From positions 2,232,001-2,296,000 of the forward strand of contig NZ_CP019082.1 in assembly GCF_001956985.1 (NCBI RefSeq): 64,000 nucleotides of DNA. Reading direction: 5' to 3'. Below the pieces are notes generated by a model that worked only from the letters and a program-made list of their open reading frames with translations, did no database searches and was not told the origin of the DNA. The translations under genes were made by a program, and so were the position numbers. Position 1 is the stretch's first letter, and each line of letters begins with the position of its first letter. Shown in pieces: positions 26,873-35,170 of this stretch. This stretch comes from Paludisphaera borealis. GTDB taxonomy: Bacteria > Planctomycetota > Planctomycetia > Isosphaerales > Isosphaeraceae.

Positions 26873-29845
26873 ATGAACACCGTGGCGACCGATCGCATTA
26901 TCGATGAGAAACTGTGGCGATCCGTCCGCGAGGGAGACGCCGAGGCGTTCGAGCAGGTCGTGCTCCGGCACCAGGCGCTGGTCAGCGGGGTCGCCTACAA
27001 CGCCTGCGGAAACCTGGCTCTCAGCGAGGACGTCGCCCAGGAGACGTTCTGGGCCGCCTGGCGACAGCGGGATTCCCTGATCGATCCGGGCCGGCTGAAA
27101 TCGTGGCTCTGCGGGATCGCCCGGAACCTCGGCGCCAACGCCTTGCGGCGGTCGTCGGCCGGCAAGCCAGCGGGCTCGGTCGAGCGAGTGAACGACCTCG
27201 CCGACGACGATCCCGGACCGGACGACGTCGCCATGAGCCGGGAAGAGGAGGCGCGGCTCTGGTTGTTGCTGGAGCAGATCCCTCCCACGTATCGCGAGCC
27301 CCTTATCCTCTTCTACCGCCAGGACCAGTCGGTGGCCGAGGTCGCCTCGTGCCTCGATCTGACCGAGGACGCCGTCAAGCAACGGCTCGCGCGCGGCCGG
27401 TCGATGCTCCGCGACCGGATCGCCGACCAGGTGGAGGCCGGCCTCCGCCGGAGCCGCCCCGGCCGCTCGTTCACGGCCGGCGTCATGGCCGGGCTGTCGC
27501 TGGGCGCCGCCGGCGCGAAGTCGGCCGTCGCGGCGGGGACCTCGGTCACGGCCGGGACCGTCGCCAAGGGCGCTCTCGCATCGGGGCTGTCGGGGGGCCT
27601 CCTGGGCTCGCTGATCGGGATCGCGGGAGGCTGGCTCGGCGTCTGGCTCCCCGCCCAGATGGCTCCGACCGTGCGCGAGCGCGAGCTGTACCTTCGGGCC
27701 GGGCGTCGGATGGTGCTCGCGTCCCTCATCTTCACTGGCGCGATCCTCGTGATGGCCAAGACCTTGGCCGGTACGCCCCGGTACATGATCGGATTGGGAC
27801 TTGCGATCGTCCTGTTTCAGGTCTACATTTTCGCGGAAGCGATCCGGCTCAGTCGTATTATCAAGGCCATCCGCAAGACAGTCCCCGCCGCCACCGACCT
27901 CAACCAGACGGCCATGCGGCGGGGTGCGGCGTCGCTGGCGGGAAAGATTCGCGGCCGGGTCTACCAGAGCCCGATCCGGCTGCTCGGCCTGCCGCTGCTC
28001 GATATCCAGGTCGCCGACCCTGTCTTCGTGACGGGGCACGAGTCATCCCCTCTGCCTCGGGTCGCTCGCGGCTGGGTGGCGATCGGCGACGACGCTCGGG
28101 GAATCCTGCTGGGCGTCGGCTCGAAGGGTTATGGGCTGGTGGCGATAGGCGGCAGGGCCGTCGGCGGGTTGAGCATGGGGGGCGTCGCCGTCGGAGTCGT
28201 CGCGATCGGCGGCCTCGGCCTGGGCCTGGTCGGGCTCGGCGGGCTCGCCGTGGGCGTGCTCGCGTTCGGGGGTGGGGCGGTGGGCTGGCAAGCCTGCGGC
28301 GGGTTGGCCGTCGCCTGGGATCTGGCGATCGGAGGTGGGGCGATCGCGTGGAACACGGCTGCTGGAGGCGCCGCCGTGGCTCACGGCGTGGCCGGGGGCG
28401 ATCCGGCCGGTTTTGATCAGCCGGCGGGACGACTGATGCGCTGGACGCTGAATCACCGCGATCAGGTCAGGCTCGGCTTCATCGCGCTCGCGGTCGTGGT
28501 CGGGGCGTTGCCCTCGCTGCTCATGTACCGTCGAAACCGTGGTTCGGGGCTCAAGGCGTCGGCCGTCCTCGTGCCGGTCTTTCTCCTCTTCTACTTCGCG
28601 TACACGAAGGCGGAAAGCCCCGATCGCGTGGTCCGGTTCGGACTCGACAACGGCCTGACGGTCCTCGCGCGGCCGATCGCCGGGGCGAAGCAGACGGCCC
28701 TGGTCGTGCTCTACAACGTCGGCGGCGACCACGACCCGGAAGGCCGCTCGGGCCTGGCTCATATCGTGGAACACATCTATGTGACGGCCAAGGCCGGCGA
28801 GACCCCGGCGCGGTCGGCCGTCGACTTCTTCCGGAGCTATCAGGCCGGCTGCAACGCCCAGACGGGCGACCGCTACACGGCCGTCGCGACCGTTTTCCCC
28901 AGTGAGCAGCTCGACGACGAGCTGCGCCAGGCCGCGGCCCGGATGAGCGAACTCACAATCACGGCGTCGGACCTCGACCGCGAACGCCCTCGGCTGCTCG
29001 ATGAAGTCGCCAACATGTTCGAGCGCGTCCCCTCCCTCGCCGCCCAGAACAACGCCCGCGAGCTGGTCCGCCCGACGCCCCGAGGAGGACGCCGAGGCGG
29101 TCTCCCCGCGCAGGTTCAAGCCCTGCCCCTGGACGACGTCCGAGCCCACTGGAAACGGTATTACAAGCCGCGAAACGCCGTCCTTGCGGCGGCCGGGGCG
29201 ATCGATCCGGCCACCTTCCGCGCGGCCGTGACGAAGCACTTCGGGACCATTCCCGGGGGCGACCCCGCGCCGTCACCCGGCGAGCCCGGCGCGGCGGTCC
29301 TGGGCGAAGAGCGGAAGCTCGCAGCGGCCGGCTCGCCGGCGACGGCCTGCCTGGCCATGGCCCCGCCTCAACCTGGAAGCGACCTCTACGCTCCTTACCT
29401 CGTCCTTGGCACCCGGCTCATGAAGGCCGGCGCTGGGCTGGGCGGCGGGCCGGGCATGGCACCCGTTTACATGCCCTTGCTCGACGACCCCTCCCTGGTC
29501 GCCGTTTCGAGTCCCGCCAGGCCGGGCGAAACCCCGGAACAGATCGCAGGCCGGCTGTCGGCCCTGCTCGAAGAGGCGGTCAAACCGGATCTGGGCCCGG
29601 GAGAGGTTACGGAGGTCGAACAGATGTTCGGGCTCTTCCTCGGCACGGTCGAGCCTCCTGATCAAGCCCTGGCCTTGAACCCGTACGCCGTGGCCTTCAC
29701 TCTGGGGCGTCGCGAGCAGCTCGGCCTCGACCCGGTCAAGCTGCGGGCCGCGTTCCAGGCGATGAAGCCCGAGGCGGTCCGCCGGGCGGCGACGGAGGTT
29801 TTCGGGCCGTCGCGCCGGGCGAGGGTTTTCCTCGCTCCTCAATAA
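26873..29845 (+). CDS. ECF sigma factor fused to membrane domain and M16 peptidase
   Basis: One uninterrupted 990-residue frame. Residues 10-85 are sigma region 2 (LSEDVAQETFWAAWRQRDSL) and 125-180 region 4 (LTEDAVKQRLARGRSMLRD). About 195-330 hold several membrane helices. Residues 385-500 are a domain with GLPLLDI and GWVAIGDDARG followed by glycine-rich hydrophobic repeats. Two more helices lie near 530-550 and 563-580. Residues 585-990 are an M16 (pitrilysin/insulinase) domain: H630-IVE-H634, then exactly 76 residues to E711 in LLDEVANM, the full HxxEH-x76-E zinc signature, plus an M16 C-terminal half. It could be a membrane-tethered sigma factor linked to a protease. ATG 26873 follows GAGGAG. 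Confidence 0.88.
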   Translation: MNTVATDRIIDEKLWRSVREGDAEAFEQVVLRHQALVSGVAYNACGNLALSEDVAQETFWAAWRQRDSLIDPGRLKSWLCGIARNLGANALRRSSAGKPAGSVERVNDLADDDPGPDDVAMSREEEARLWLLLEQIPPTYREPLILFYRQDQSVAEVASCLDLTEDAVKQRLARGRSMLRDRIADQVEAGLRRSRPGRSFTAGVMAGLSLGAAGAKSAVAAGTSVTAGTVAKGALASGLSGGLLGSLIGIAGGWLGVWLPAQMAPTVRERELYLRAGRRMVLASLIFTGAILVMAKTLAGTPRYMIGLGLAIVLFQVYIFAEAIRLSRIIKAIRKTVPAATDLNQTAMRRGAASLAGKIRGRVYQSPIRLLGLPLLDIQVADPVFVTGHESSPLPRVARGWVAIGDDARGILLGVGSKGYGLVAIGGRAVGGLSMGGVAVGVVAIGGLGLGLVGLGGLAVGVLAFGGGAVGWQACGGLAVAWDLAIGGGAIAWNTAAGGAAVAHGVAGGDPAGFDQPAGRLMRWTLNHRDQVRLGFIALAVVVGALPSLLMYRRNRGSGLKASAVLVPVFLLFYFAYTKAESPDRVVRFGLDNGLTVLARPIAGAKQTALVVLYNVGGDHDPEGRSGLAHIVEHIYVTAKAGETPARSAVDFFRSYQAGCNAQTGDRYTAVATVFPSEQLDDELRQAAARMSELTITASDLDRERPRLLDEVANMFERVPSLAAQNNARELVRPTPRGGRRGGLPAQVQALPLDDVRAHWKRYYKPRNAVLAAAGAIDPATFRAAVTKHFGTIPGGDPAPSPGEPGAAVLGEERKLAAAGSPATACLAMAPPQPGSDLYAPYLVLGTRLMKAGAGLGGGPGMAPVYMPLLDDPSLVAVSSPARPGETPEQIAGRLSALLEEAVKPDLGPGEVTEVEQMFGLFLGTVEPPDQALALNPYAVAFTLGRREQLGLDPVKLRAAFQAMKPEAVRRAATEVFGPSRRARVFLAPQ

Positions 29846-29964
29846 GGCCGAAGCCGCTCGCGTCGGGCTCACGCGCCGTTGACCCCAGCATCGGAAGGCC
29901 GTAAATTAGGGTCTTGATTGAGCGTTCCCGCCACCCGTCCGACAGCGCCGAGAGGTTGAAGTCC

Positions 29965-30948
29965 ATGAGTGCGTTCGAGCCGCGTCCGCCGTTCTACCTG
30001 GGAATCGACCTTGGTGGAACGAATATCAAGAGCGGCGTGGTGGAGGATTCGGGGCGTCCGCTCTCGTCGGTCAGCATCGAGACGCAGGCCGACCTGGGGC
30101 CGGTGGTCGGGGTCGAGAACCTGGCTGAGGCCGGACGACTCGCGGTGCAGCAGAGCGGCCTGAAGTGGGACCAGATCGCCGCCGTCGGCCTGGGCTCGCC
30201 CGGTACAATGGACCTGTCGCGGGGGATGCTGCTCGAACCGCCCAACCTCCCCGGCTGGAACCAACTGCCGATTCGCGACCTGCTCGCCGCCAAGCTCGAC
30301 AAGCCCACGATCCTTCAGAACGACGCCAACGCCGCGGCGTTCGGCGAGTACTGGGCCGGGGCCGGCCGCAACACGCGCAGCCTGGTGCTGTTCACGCTGG
30401 GCACCGGCGTCGGCTGCGGGATCATCAGCGACGAGCGGATCATCGAAGGCCGCCACAGCCACGGCGGCGAATGCGGCCACATCATCATCCAGATGGAGAA
30501 CGGCCGGCGGTGCGCCTGCGGAGCCTACGGCCACCTCGAAGCTTACGCCTCGGCGACCGCGCTGGTCAAGCGGGCCCACGAGCTGCTGGCCGAGCAATCG
30601 ACCCGCAGCAGCCTGCGCGAGATCCCCGCCGAAGAGCTGACCAGCCGGGCGATCAACGAGGCGGCCGACGCCGGCGACGGCCTGGCCCGGCGGCTGATGC
30701 GCGAGACCTCGTACTACCTGGCCGTGGGCGCGGTCACGCTGATGCACACGATCGACCCCGACATCGTCCTGTTCGGCGGCGGCATGATCGCCGCCGGCTC
30801 GACGTTCCTGGAAGACATCCGCCAGCACATCCAGAAGATGGCGTTCCCGACCGTCGCCAAGGGCTGCAAGATCGAGTACGCCGAACTGGGGGGCGACGCC
30901 GGATTCATCGGCGCGGCCGGCTGCGCCCGCGCCGCGTTCGGCCGCTGA
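29965..30948 (+). CDS. ROK-family sugar kinase (glucokinase-like)
   Basis: A 327-residue ROK kinase that phosphorylates glucose or a related hexose with ATP. The ATP-binding motif is YLGIDLGGTNIKSG; LQNDANAAAFGE carries the catalytic aspartate; the ROK signature region is FTLGTGVGCGIISD. The zinc site is formed by HGGECGH and CACGAYGHLE. There is no DNA-binding domain, so it is an enzyme and not a NagC/Mlc repressor. ATG 29965 was selected because GAGAGG precedes it and the protein then starts just before the phosphate-binding strand. It stands alone between the sigma-M16 gene and the convergent recJ. Confidence 0.92.
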   Translation: MSAFEPRPPFYLGIDLGGTNIKSGVVEDSGRPLSSVSIETQADLGPVVGVENLAEAGRLAVQQSGLKWDQIAAVGLGSPGTMDLSRGMLLEPPNLPGWNQLPIRDLLAAKLDKPTILQNDANAAAFGEYWAGAGRNTRSLVLFTLGTGVGCGIISDERIIEGRHSHGGECGHIIIQMENGRRCACGAYGHLEAYASATALVKRAHELLAEQSTRSSLREIPAEELTSRAINEAADAGDGLARRLMRETSYYLAVGAVTLMHTIDPDIVLFGGGMIAAGSTFLEDIRQHIQKMAFPTVAKGCKIEYAELGGDAGFIGAAGCARAAFGR

Positions 30949-30960
30949 GCCTCGCGTGGG

Positions 30961-32796
30961 TCAGGCTTCAGCCCCGACGACCGCGGCCGGCTCGGCGACG
31001 CGCGCCAGGTCCGCGGTCACGGCGAAATCCCTGATTTCAAGTTGGACCCGACGGTAGCCGTTCCACTCGTCGACGCAAGGGTGGAAGACGACGCTGCACG
31101 AGACGTCGTGGGCGAGGTCCTTCCCCTTCTCGGCCAGGTTCCAGCCGATCGCCTTGAAGACCGAGCCCCCCTGGCCGAGCTTGAGCTGGAGGTGCTTCTT
31201 CTGGTCGCCGACCGCGCGGGGCTCGCCGACCACCCGCACCTGACTCGCGAGGAACAGCGGCCGGGGATTGCCCATGCCGTGCGGTTCGAGCTTCTCCAGA
31301 TCCTCGACGACGGGGAGGCTCAGCATGGCGAGCGGGACCTCGGCGTCGATATGCAGCACCTTCTCGCGAAGCTCGGGCGTGAGGCTGGTCCGACATCGTT
31401 CGTCGAACAGCTCGGCGAATCGGGGGAAGTGGTCCTCGGTCATCCGCACGCCGGCCGCCGCCGAGTGGCCCCCGAACGACAGCAGACCGTCCGAGCAGTC
31501 CTTGATGGCGTCGTAGACGTTGAACCCAGGGACCGACCGCGCCGAGCCCTGCGCGAACTCGTCGCCGAACGCGACGATGATCGTCGGCCGGTGGTAGATG
31601 TCGACCAGCCGGCTGGCGACGATGCCGATGACCCCCGGATGCCACCCCTTGCGACCGAGCACGAGGGCTCCGCGATCCTTGAGGCCCCCTTCGCCCCGGA
31701 TCTGCTCAAGGGCCTGATGGAGGATCTCGCGCTCGACCTCTTGGCGGCGGGCGTTGACCACGTTCAGCTCGTCGGCGATCTCGTCGGCGAGTCGTCCGTC
31801 GCCGGTCGTGAGCATCTCGACCGCCCGCATCGCGCGTTCGAGCCGCCCCGCCGCGTTGATCCGAGGCGCGAGGTTGAAGCCGACCGTGCCGGCCGACAGC
31901 TTCGACCGACCGAGGCAGCCCGCCACCCGCATGAGCGCCTTCATCCCAGTCGTCGGCGCCCCCATGATGCCGGCCAGGCCGTGCCGCACGAGAACCCGGT
32001 TCTCATCGTTGAGGGGGACGACGTCGGCGATCGTGGCCAGGGCGACGAGGCCGAGCGATTCCACGAGGTAGTCGCGCAGATGCGGCGACGCCTTCTTGCC
32101 GTCGCCGAAGCTCTTGCAGATCTGCCAGGCCAGCTTGAAGGCGACCGCCGCGCCGCAGAGGTCGCCGAACGGATACGAGCCCCCCGGCAGGCGCGGATGC
32201 ACCAGCACCTCGGCCGCCGGCAGTTCCTCGCCGATCGTGTGGTGGTCGGTCACGATCATTTCCAGGCCCAGCTCGCGCGCCAGTCGGGCCTCGACGACGG
32301 CCGAGATGCCGCAGTCGACCGTGACCAGAAGCGCGCCGGGGTGGTCGGCGGCGATCTTTCGGACGGCGTCGCCGTTGACCCCGTACCCTTCCTCGACCCG
32401 GTGGGGGATGTAGTACGAGACCCGCTTCGCCCCGGCGAGCTTCAACGCGGCCCAGAGCACGCTGGTGCCGCACACGCCGTCGACGTCGTAATCGCCGTAG
32501 ATCACGATCGACCGATCCTCGCGGATCGACCGGACGATCCGATCGGCGGCCTCGACCGCGCCGGGCAGCAGCGCGGGGTCGTTCAGGCCGCTGAGCCGCG
32601 ATTCCAGGAACACCCGCGCCCGGTCGGGCTCGGTGATCCCCCGGTTGATCAGCGCTTGAGCGACCAGAGGCGCAACGCCGACGGCCCGACTGAGCGCGGC
32701 GGTCTGGTGTGAATCAAACGGCTTGAGCCGCCAGCGGGTCGTCATCGCGGCTGTGTTCTCCCGCAAGTCGCCGACGTCGGTCGTCGACGCCGCCAT
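30961..32796 (-). CDS. recJ: Single-stranded-DNA-specific exonuclease RecJ
   Basis: A 611-residue 5'-3' single-strand DNA exonuclease acting in RecF-pathway repair and mismatch repair. The DHH phosphoesterase motifs are all present: YGDYDVDG (D102), VTVDCGIS, VTDHHTIG (D184-H185-H186), and the DHHA1 motif SFGGHSAAAGVRM. The C-terminal OB-like domain follows. The length is typical. Start 32796 (ATG) is used; an internal ATG (MTTRW, residue 18) is possible. It is convergent with the ROK kinase, with only 12 bp between. Confidence 0.95.
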   Translation of the reverse strand: MAASTTDVGDLRENTAAMTTRWRLKPFDSHQTAALSRAVGVAPLVAQALINRGITEPDRARVFLESRLSGLNDPALLPGAVEAADRIVRSIREDRSIVIYGDYDVDGVCGTSVLWAALKLAGAKRVSYYIPHRVEEGYGVNGDAVRKIAADHPGALLVTVDCGISAVVEARLARELGLEMIVTDHHTIGEELPAAEVLVHPRLPGGSYPFGDLCGAAVAFKLAWQICKSFGDGKKASPHLRDYLVESLGLVALATIADVVPLNDENRVLVRHGLAGIMGAPTTGMKALMRVAGCLGRSKLSAGTVGFNLAPRINAAGRLERAMRAVEMLTTGDGRLADEIADELNVVNARRQEVEREILHQALEQIRGEGGLKDRGALVLGRKGWHPGVIGIVASRLVDIYHRPTIIVAFGDEFAQGSARSVPGFNVYDAIKDCSDGLLSFGGHSAAAGVRMTEDHFPRFAELFDERCRTSLTPELREKVLHIDAEVPLAMLSLPVVEDLEKLEPHGMGNPRPLFLASQVRVVGEPRAVGDQKKHLQLKLGQGGSVFKAIGWNLAEKGKDLAHDVSCSVVFHPCVDEWNGYRRVQLEIRDFAVTADLARVAEPAAVVGAEA

Positions 32797-32834
32797 CGAA
32801 AGTCCCTAAAGCGGTTTACGTAGAGGTTGCACTC

Positions 32835-32920
32835 GTAGGGGCGTCCCTTGTGGGCGCCCGATCGGCGACGGCAACCGCGACGGCCTTGGCGACTCGGGCA
32901 CCCACAAGGGGCGCCCCTAC
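32835..32920. repeat. Dispersed 86-bp palindrome (GTAGGGGCG type), copy 1
   Basis: Arms of 25 bp (32835-32859 and 32896-32920) are inverted copies with two mismatches; the right arm read in reverse begins GTAGGGGCGCCCCTTGTGGG. A second copy with a spacer of the same size (36 bp) lies at 40673-40758. It sits upstream of recJ in the gap to corA. Confidence 0.85.
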
Positions 32921-33078
32921 AAGATACGGGCTCGGTGCGCACACCGGCTGTGTGCAACCCATACGCACACCGCTCTATCTCCAATATACTCGTGATCACC
33001 GGAAGTCGGAGGACGATCGGTCGGTTTTCCGGAACGCCGCCGACCGTCGCCGCCGGTCGTCGCGGTTGCGCCGGCGGA

Positions 33079-34134
33079 TCAGAACCACTTGTGCCGCCGG
33101 GCGTAATTGAGCATCAGGATGGGCGACAGGCACATGACGATCAGCGAGGCGATGAACAGTAGGGCCTTGGGCAACGGCGCCTGGAAGGCCAGGGTCTCGC
33201 CGAAGAAGTTCATGCCCCAGAAGCCGACGATGAACGACATGGGCATGAACATGACGGTCACGAGCGTCAGGGTCTTCATGATCTCGTTGGTGCGGTTCGA
33301 CATGACCGAGAGGTAGGTGTCGAGCGTGCCGGCGATCAGGTCGCGAAGGCTCTCCGAGATGTCGTGGATGCGGACGATGTGGTCGTAGACGTCGCGGAAG
33401 TAGACCCGATGCTCCAGCCTGACCGGCTTGTACGGGTCGCGGGCCAGCTTGTTGAGGACCTCGCGCTGGGGGCCGAACGTCTTCTGGAGATGGATCGCGG
33501 ACCGCTTGATCCGGAAGATGGACTGAAGGCTCTCGGGGCTGGGCCGGGCGATGATCTGATCCTGGATGTCGTCGATCCGCACGTCGAGGACCTCGATGGC
33601 CTTCAGCGACTGATCGACCGACCGTTCCAAAAACCGGAACAGCAGGTGGTCGGCACCGTCTTTCATCCGGTCGCGCGGGTCGCGTTCGATGGCCTGCCTG
33701 CCTTCGTCGAGGTAGGCCATCGCCCCGGTGTGGTAGGTCACCAGGTAGTTCGAGCCGAGGAAAACGTCCAGCTCCTGGAGGACGAGATCGTCGGTCCAGG
33801 GGTCGATGGCGCTGGTGTGGAAGACCACGTAGACGTAGTCGTCCCAGTCGTCGATCTTCGGGATGTGGGTTTCCTTGAGGGCGTCCTCGATCGCCAGGGG
33901 GTGGAAGTGGAAGACGTCCTGGAGGATGCTCTCGGCGAGCCGCGTCGGCCCGTCCTCGGGATCTTCGATGTCCAGCCAGAGGGTCCCGTCGGCGTCCCGG
34001 AGGGCTGTTTCGAGGTCTTCCCTCGGCCAGTCCAGGTGCATCGTCCCCGCGCCGTCGCGGTAGAGGATGCGGACCTTCGGACCGGACGGATTAAGGGTTC
34101 CGCCCTGCGGCGTCGCCCCGGCGAGCGCGGTCAT
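33079..34134 (-). CDS. corA: CorA-type magnesium/cobalt transporter
   Basis: A 351-residue CorA family channel. The large N-terminal cytoplasmic domain ends in a long helix, followed by two C-terminal membrane helices. The selectivity motif GMN (G307-M308-N309) lies in FIVGFWGMNFFGE, and the basic tail NYARRHKWF is typical. It forms a pentamer in the inner membrane. The ATG at 34134 overlaps the stop of the upstream lipoprotein as ATGA, so the two are translationally coupled; it is the last gene of a four-gene run beginning at 36774. Confidence 0.95.
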   Translation of the reverse strand: MTALAGATPQGGTLNPSGPKVRILYRDGAGTMHLDWPREDLETALRDADGTLWLDIEDPEDGPTRLAESILQDVFHFHPLAIEDALKETHIPKIDDWDDYVYVVFHTSAIDPWTDDLVLQELDVFLGSNYLVTYHTGAMAYLDEGRQAIERDPRDRMKDGADHLLFRFLERSVDQSLKAIEVLDVRIDDIQDQIIARPSPESLQSIFRIKRSAIHLQKTFGPQREVLNKLARDPYKPVRLEHRVYFRDVYDHIVRIHDISESLRDLIAGTLDTYLSVMSNRTNEIMKTLTLVTVMFMPMSFIVGFWGMNFFGETLAFQAPLPKALLFIASLIVMCLSPILMLNYARRHKWF

Positions 34135-34586
34135 GGTCGGGGTTCCCCCTCGCGAGCGGTCTGAGGCTTGGGGGCCTGCGCGTTCTGGTGGCGCACCAAT
34201 TCGTCGATCACGTCGATCCGGATCGGACCGGCGGGCTCCCTGGGGATCGTCCGGCGGATCGGCGAGCCGTGGCCGAGAACGCCCGCGACGCCCGGCGGCA
34301 TGCCAGGAAGGTCGATCAGGCTGACCACGTTCACGCCGATCGGAACCCGGTCAGTGCGGAACGTCCCGTCGGACTCGATCCGCGCGGATCGGAAGTCGCC
34401 GATGGCGCCGTAGGCCGGCTGGAATTCGACCCAGCCGCCCGTGACCGGCTCGCCCGATTTCAGGATCACCCCCGAGACGCTCGCGGTCGGAAACCGCTCC
34501 GGGCCAAGCTCCTCGCGACAGCCCGAGGCCGACGCGACGACGACCGCGGCCAGAAGCATCGAGAGTGGTTGGGGACGACGTCGCAC
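34131..34586 (-). CDS. Small lipoprotein with carboxypeptidase-regulatory-like fold
   Basis: A 151-residue exported lipoprotein. A short basic start is followed by MLLAAVVVASASGC, with a lipobox ending at cysteine. The mature part (SVSGVILKSGEPVTGGWVEF, then IESDGTFRTDRVPIG) matches the transthyretin/carboxypeptidase-regulatory-like beta-sandwich proteins abundant in Planctomycetes. GTG 34586 is chosen because GAGGAGAGG lies just upstream and it gives a normal signal peptide. It overlaps corA by ATGA. The function is unknown. Confidence 0.8.
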   Translation of the reverse strand: MRRRPQPLSMLLAAVVVASASGCREELGPERFPTASVSGVILKSGEPVTGGWVEFQPAYGAIGDFRSARIESDGTFRTDRVPIGVNVVSLIDLPGMPPGVAGVLGHGSPIRRTIPREPAGPIRIDVIDELVRHQNAQAPKPQTAREGEPRP

Positions 34587-34597
34587 GGGGCCTCTCC

Positions 34598-35170
34598 TCA
34601 GGAGAAACGGAGCCTCGCCCGCAATGCGGCGTCCACCGTCGACCGCACGCCGCCGCGGGCGTTCCAACCGGCGTGAGGGCCGACGTCGGTCGTCGGCAGG
34701 TAGAGCCGGCCGCCGGTTTGTCCCTCCCCCGCCAGCGGACCTGCCGAGGTCGACAGCACGAGTTCGCCGCCGCTCATCCTTAGACCCGCTCGGGGACCGA
34801 CGGGACCGAGGGCGACGATCAGCCCCCCCGCCTGGGCGTAGCCGACGGCCGTGCCGGTCGGCCCGTGCAGCAACAAGCTGCCGGCCTTGAGACCGCTTCC
34901 CGCCCCATCGGCGGACGAGCCACGGCAGACGACGACGATCCCGGGCGCGTCCATTCCGGCCGCCAGCTCGGGGCCGGCGTCGCCGACCAACTCGACGGTC
35001 GCCTCCCAGGGGCCCGTCAGTCCGGCGACGAGCAGCCGCTGCCGCTCCACCCCCTCAAGCCGGACGTGCGTCTCACCCCGATTCAAGCGGCGGACGATCT
35101 CGGCGTTGATCTGGTGGTAGTCGCGCAGCTCGGGAACGGCGATCGGGGGGGGCGGCTCGGGCTCGGTCAT
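34598..35170 (-). CDS. GXGXG-motif (glutamate synthase C-terminal-like) protein
   Basis: A 190-residue protein made up mainly of a right-handed beta-helix of the kind found at the C-terminus of GltB and in formylmethanofuran dehydrogenase subunit C. Regularly spaced glycine turns are visible (GLKAGSLLLHGPTGTAVGYA, GGLIVALGPVGPRAG, TGGRLYLPTTDVGPHAG). N-terminal DYHQINAEIVRRLNRGE resembles the lead-in of GltB's last domain. It has no catalytic domain of its own, so it may be structural or a partner of an enzyme elsewhere. It overlaps the upstream gene by ATGA and is 11 bp from the lipoprotein start. Confidence 0.7.
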   Translation of the reverse strand: MTEPEPPPPIAVPELRDYHQINAEIVRRLNRGETHVRLEGVERQRLLVAGLTGPWEATVELVGDAGPELAAGMDAPGIVVVCRGSSADGAGSGLKAGSLLLHGPTGTAVGYAQAGGLIVALGPVGPRAGLRMSGGELVLSTSAGPLAGEGQTGGRLYLPTTDVGPHAGWNARGGVRSTVDAALRARLRFS

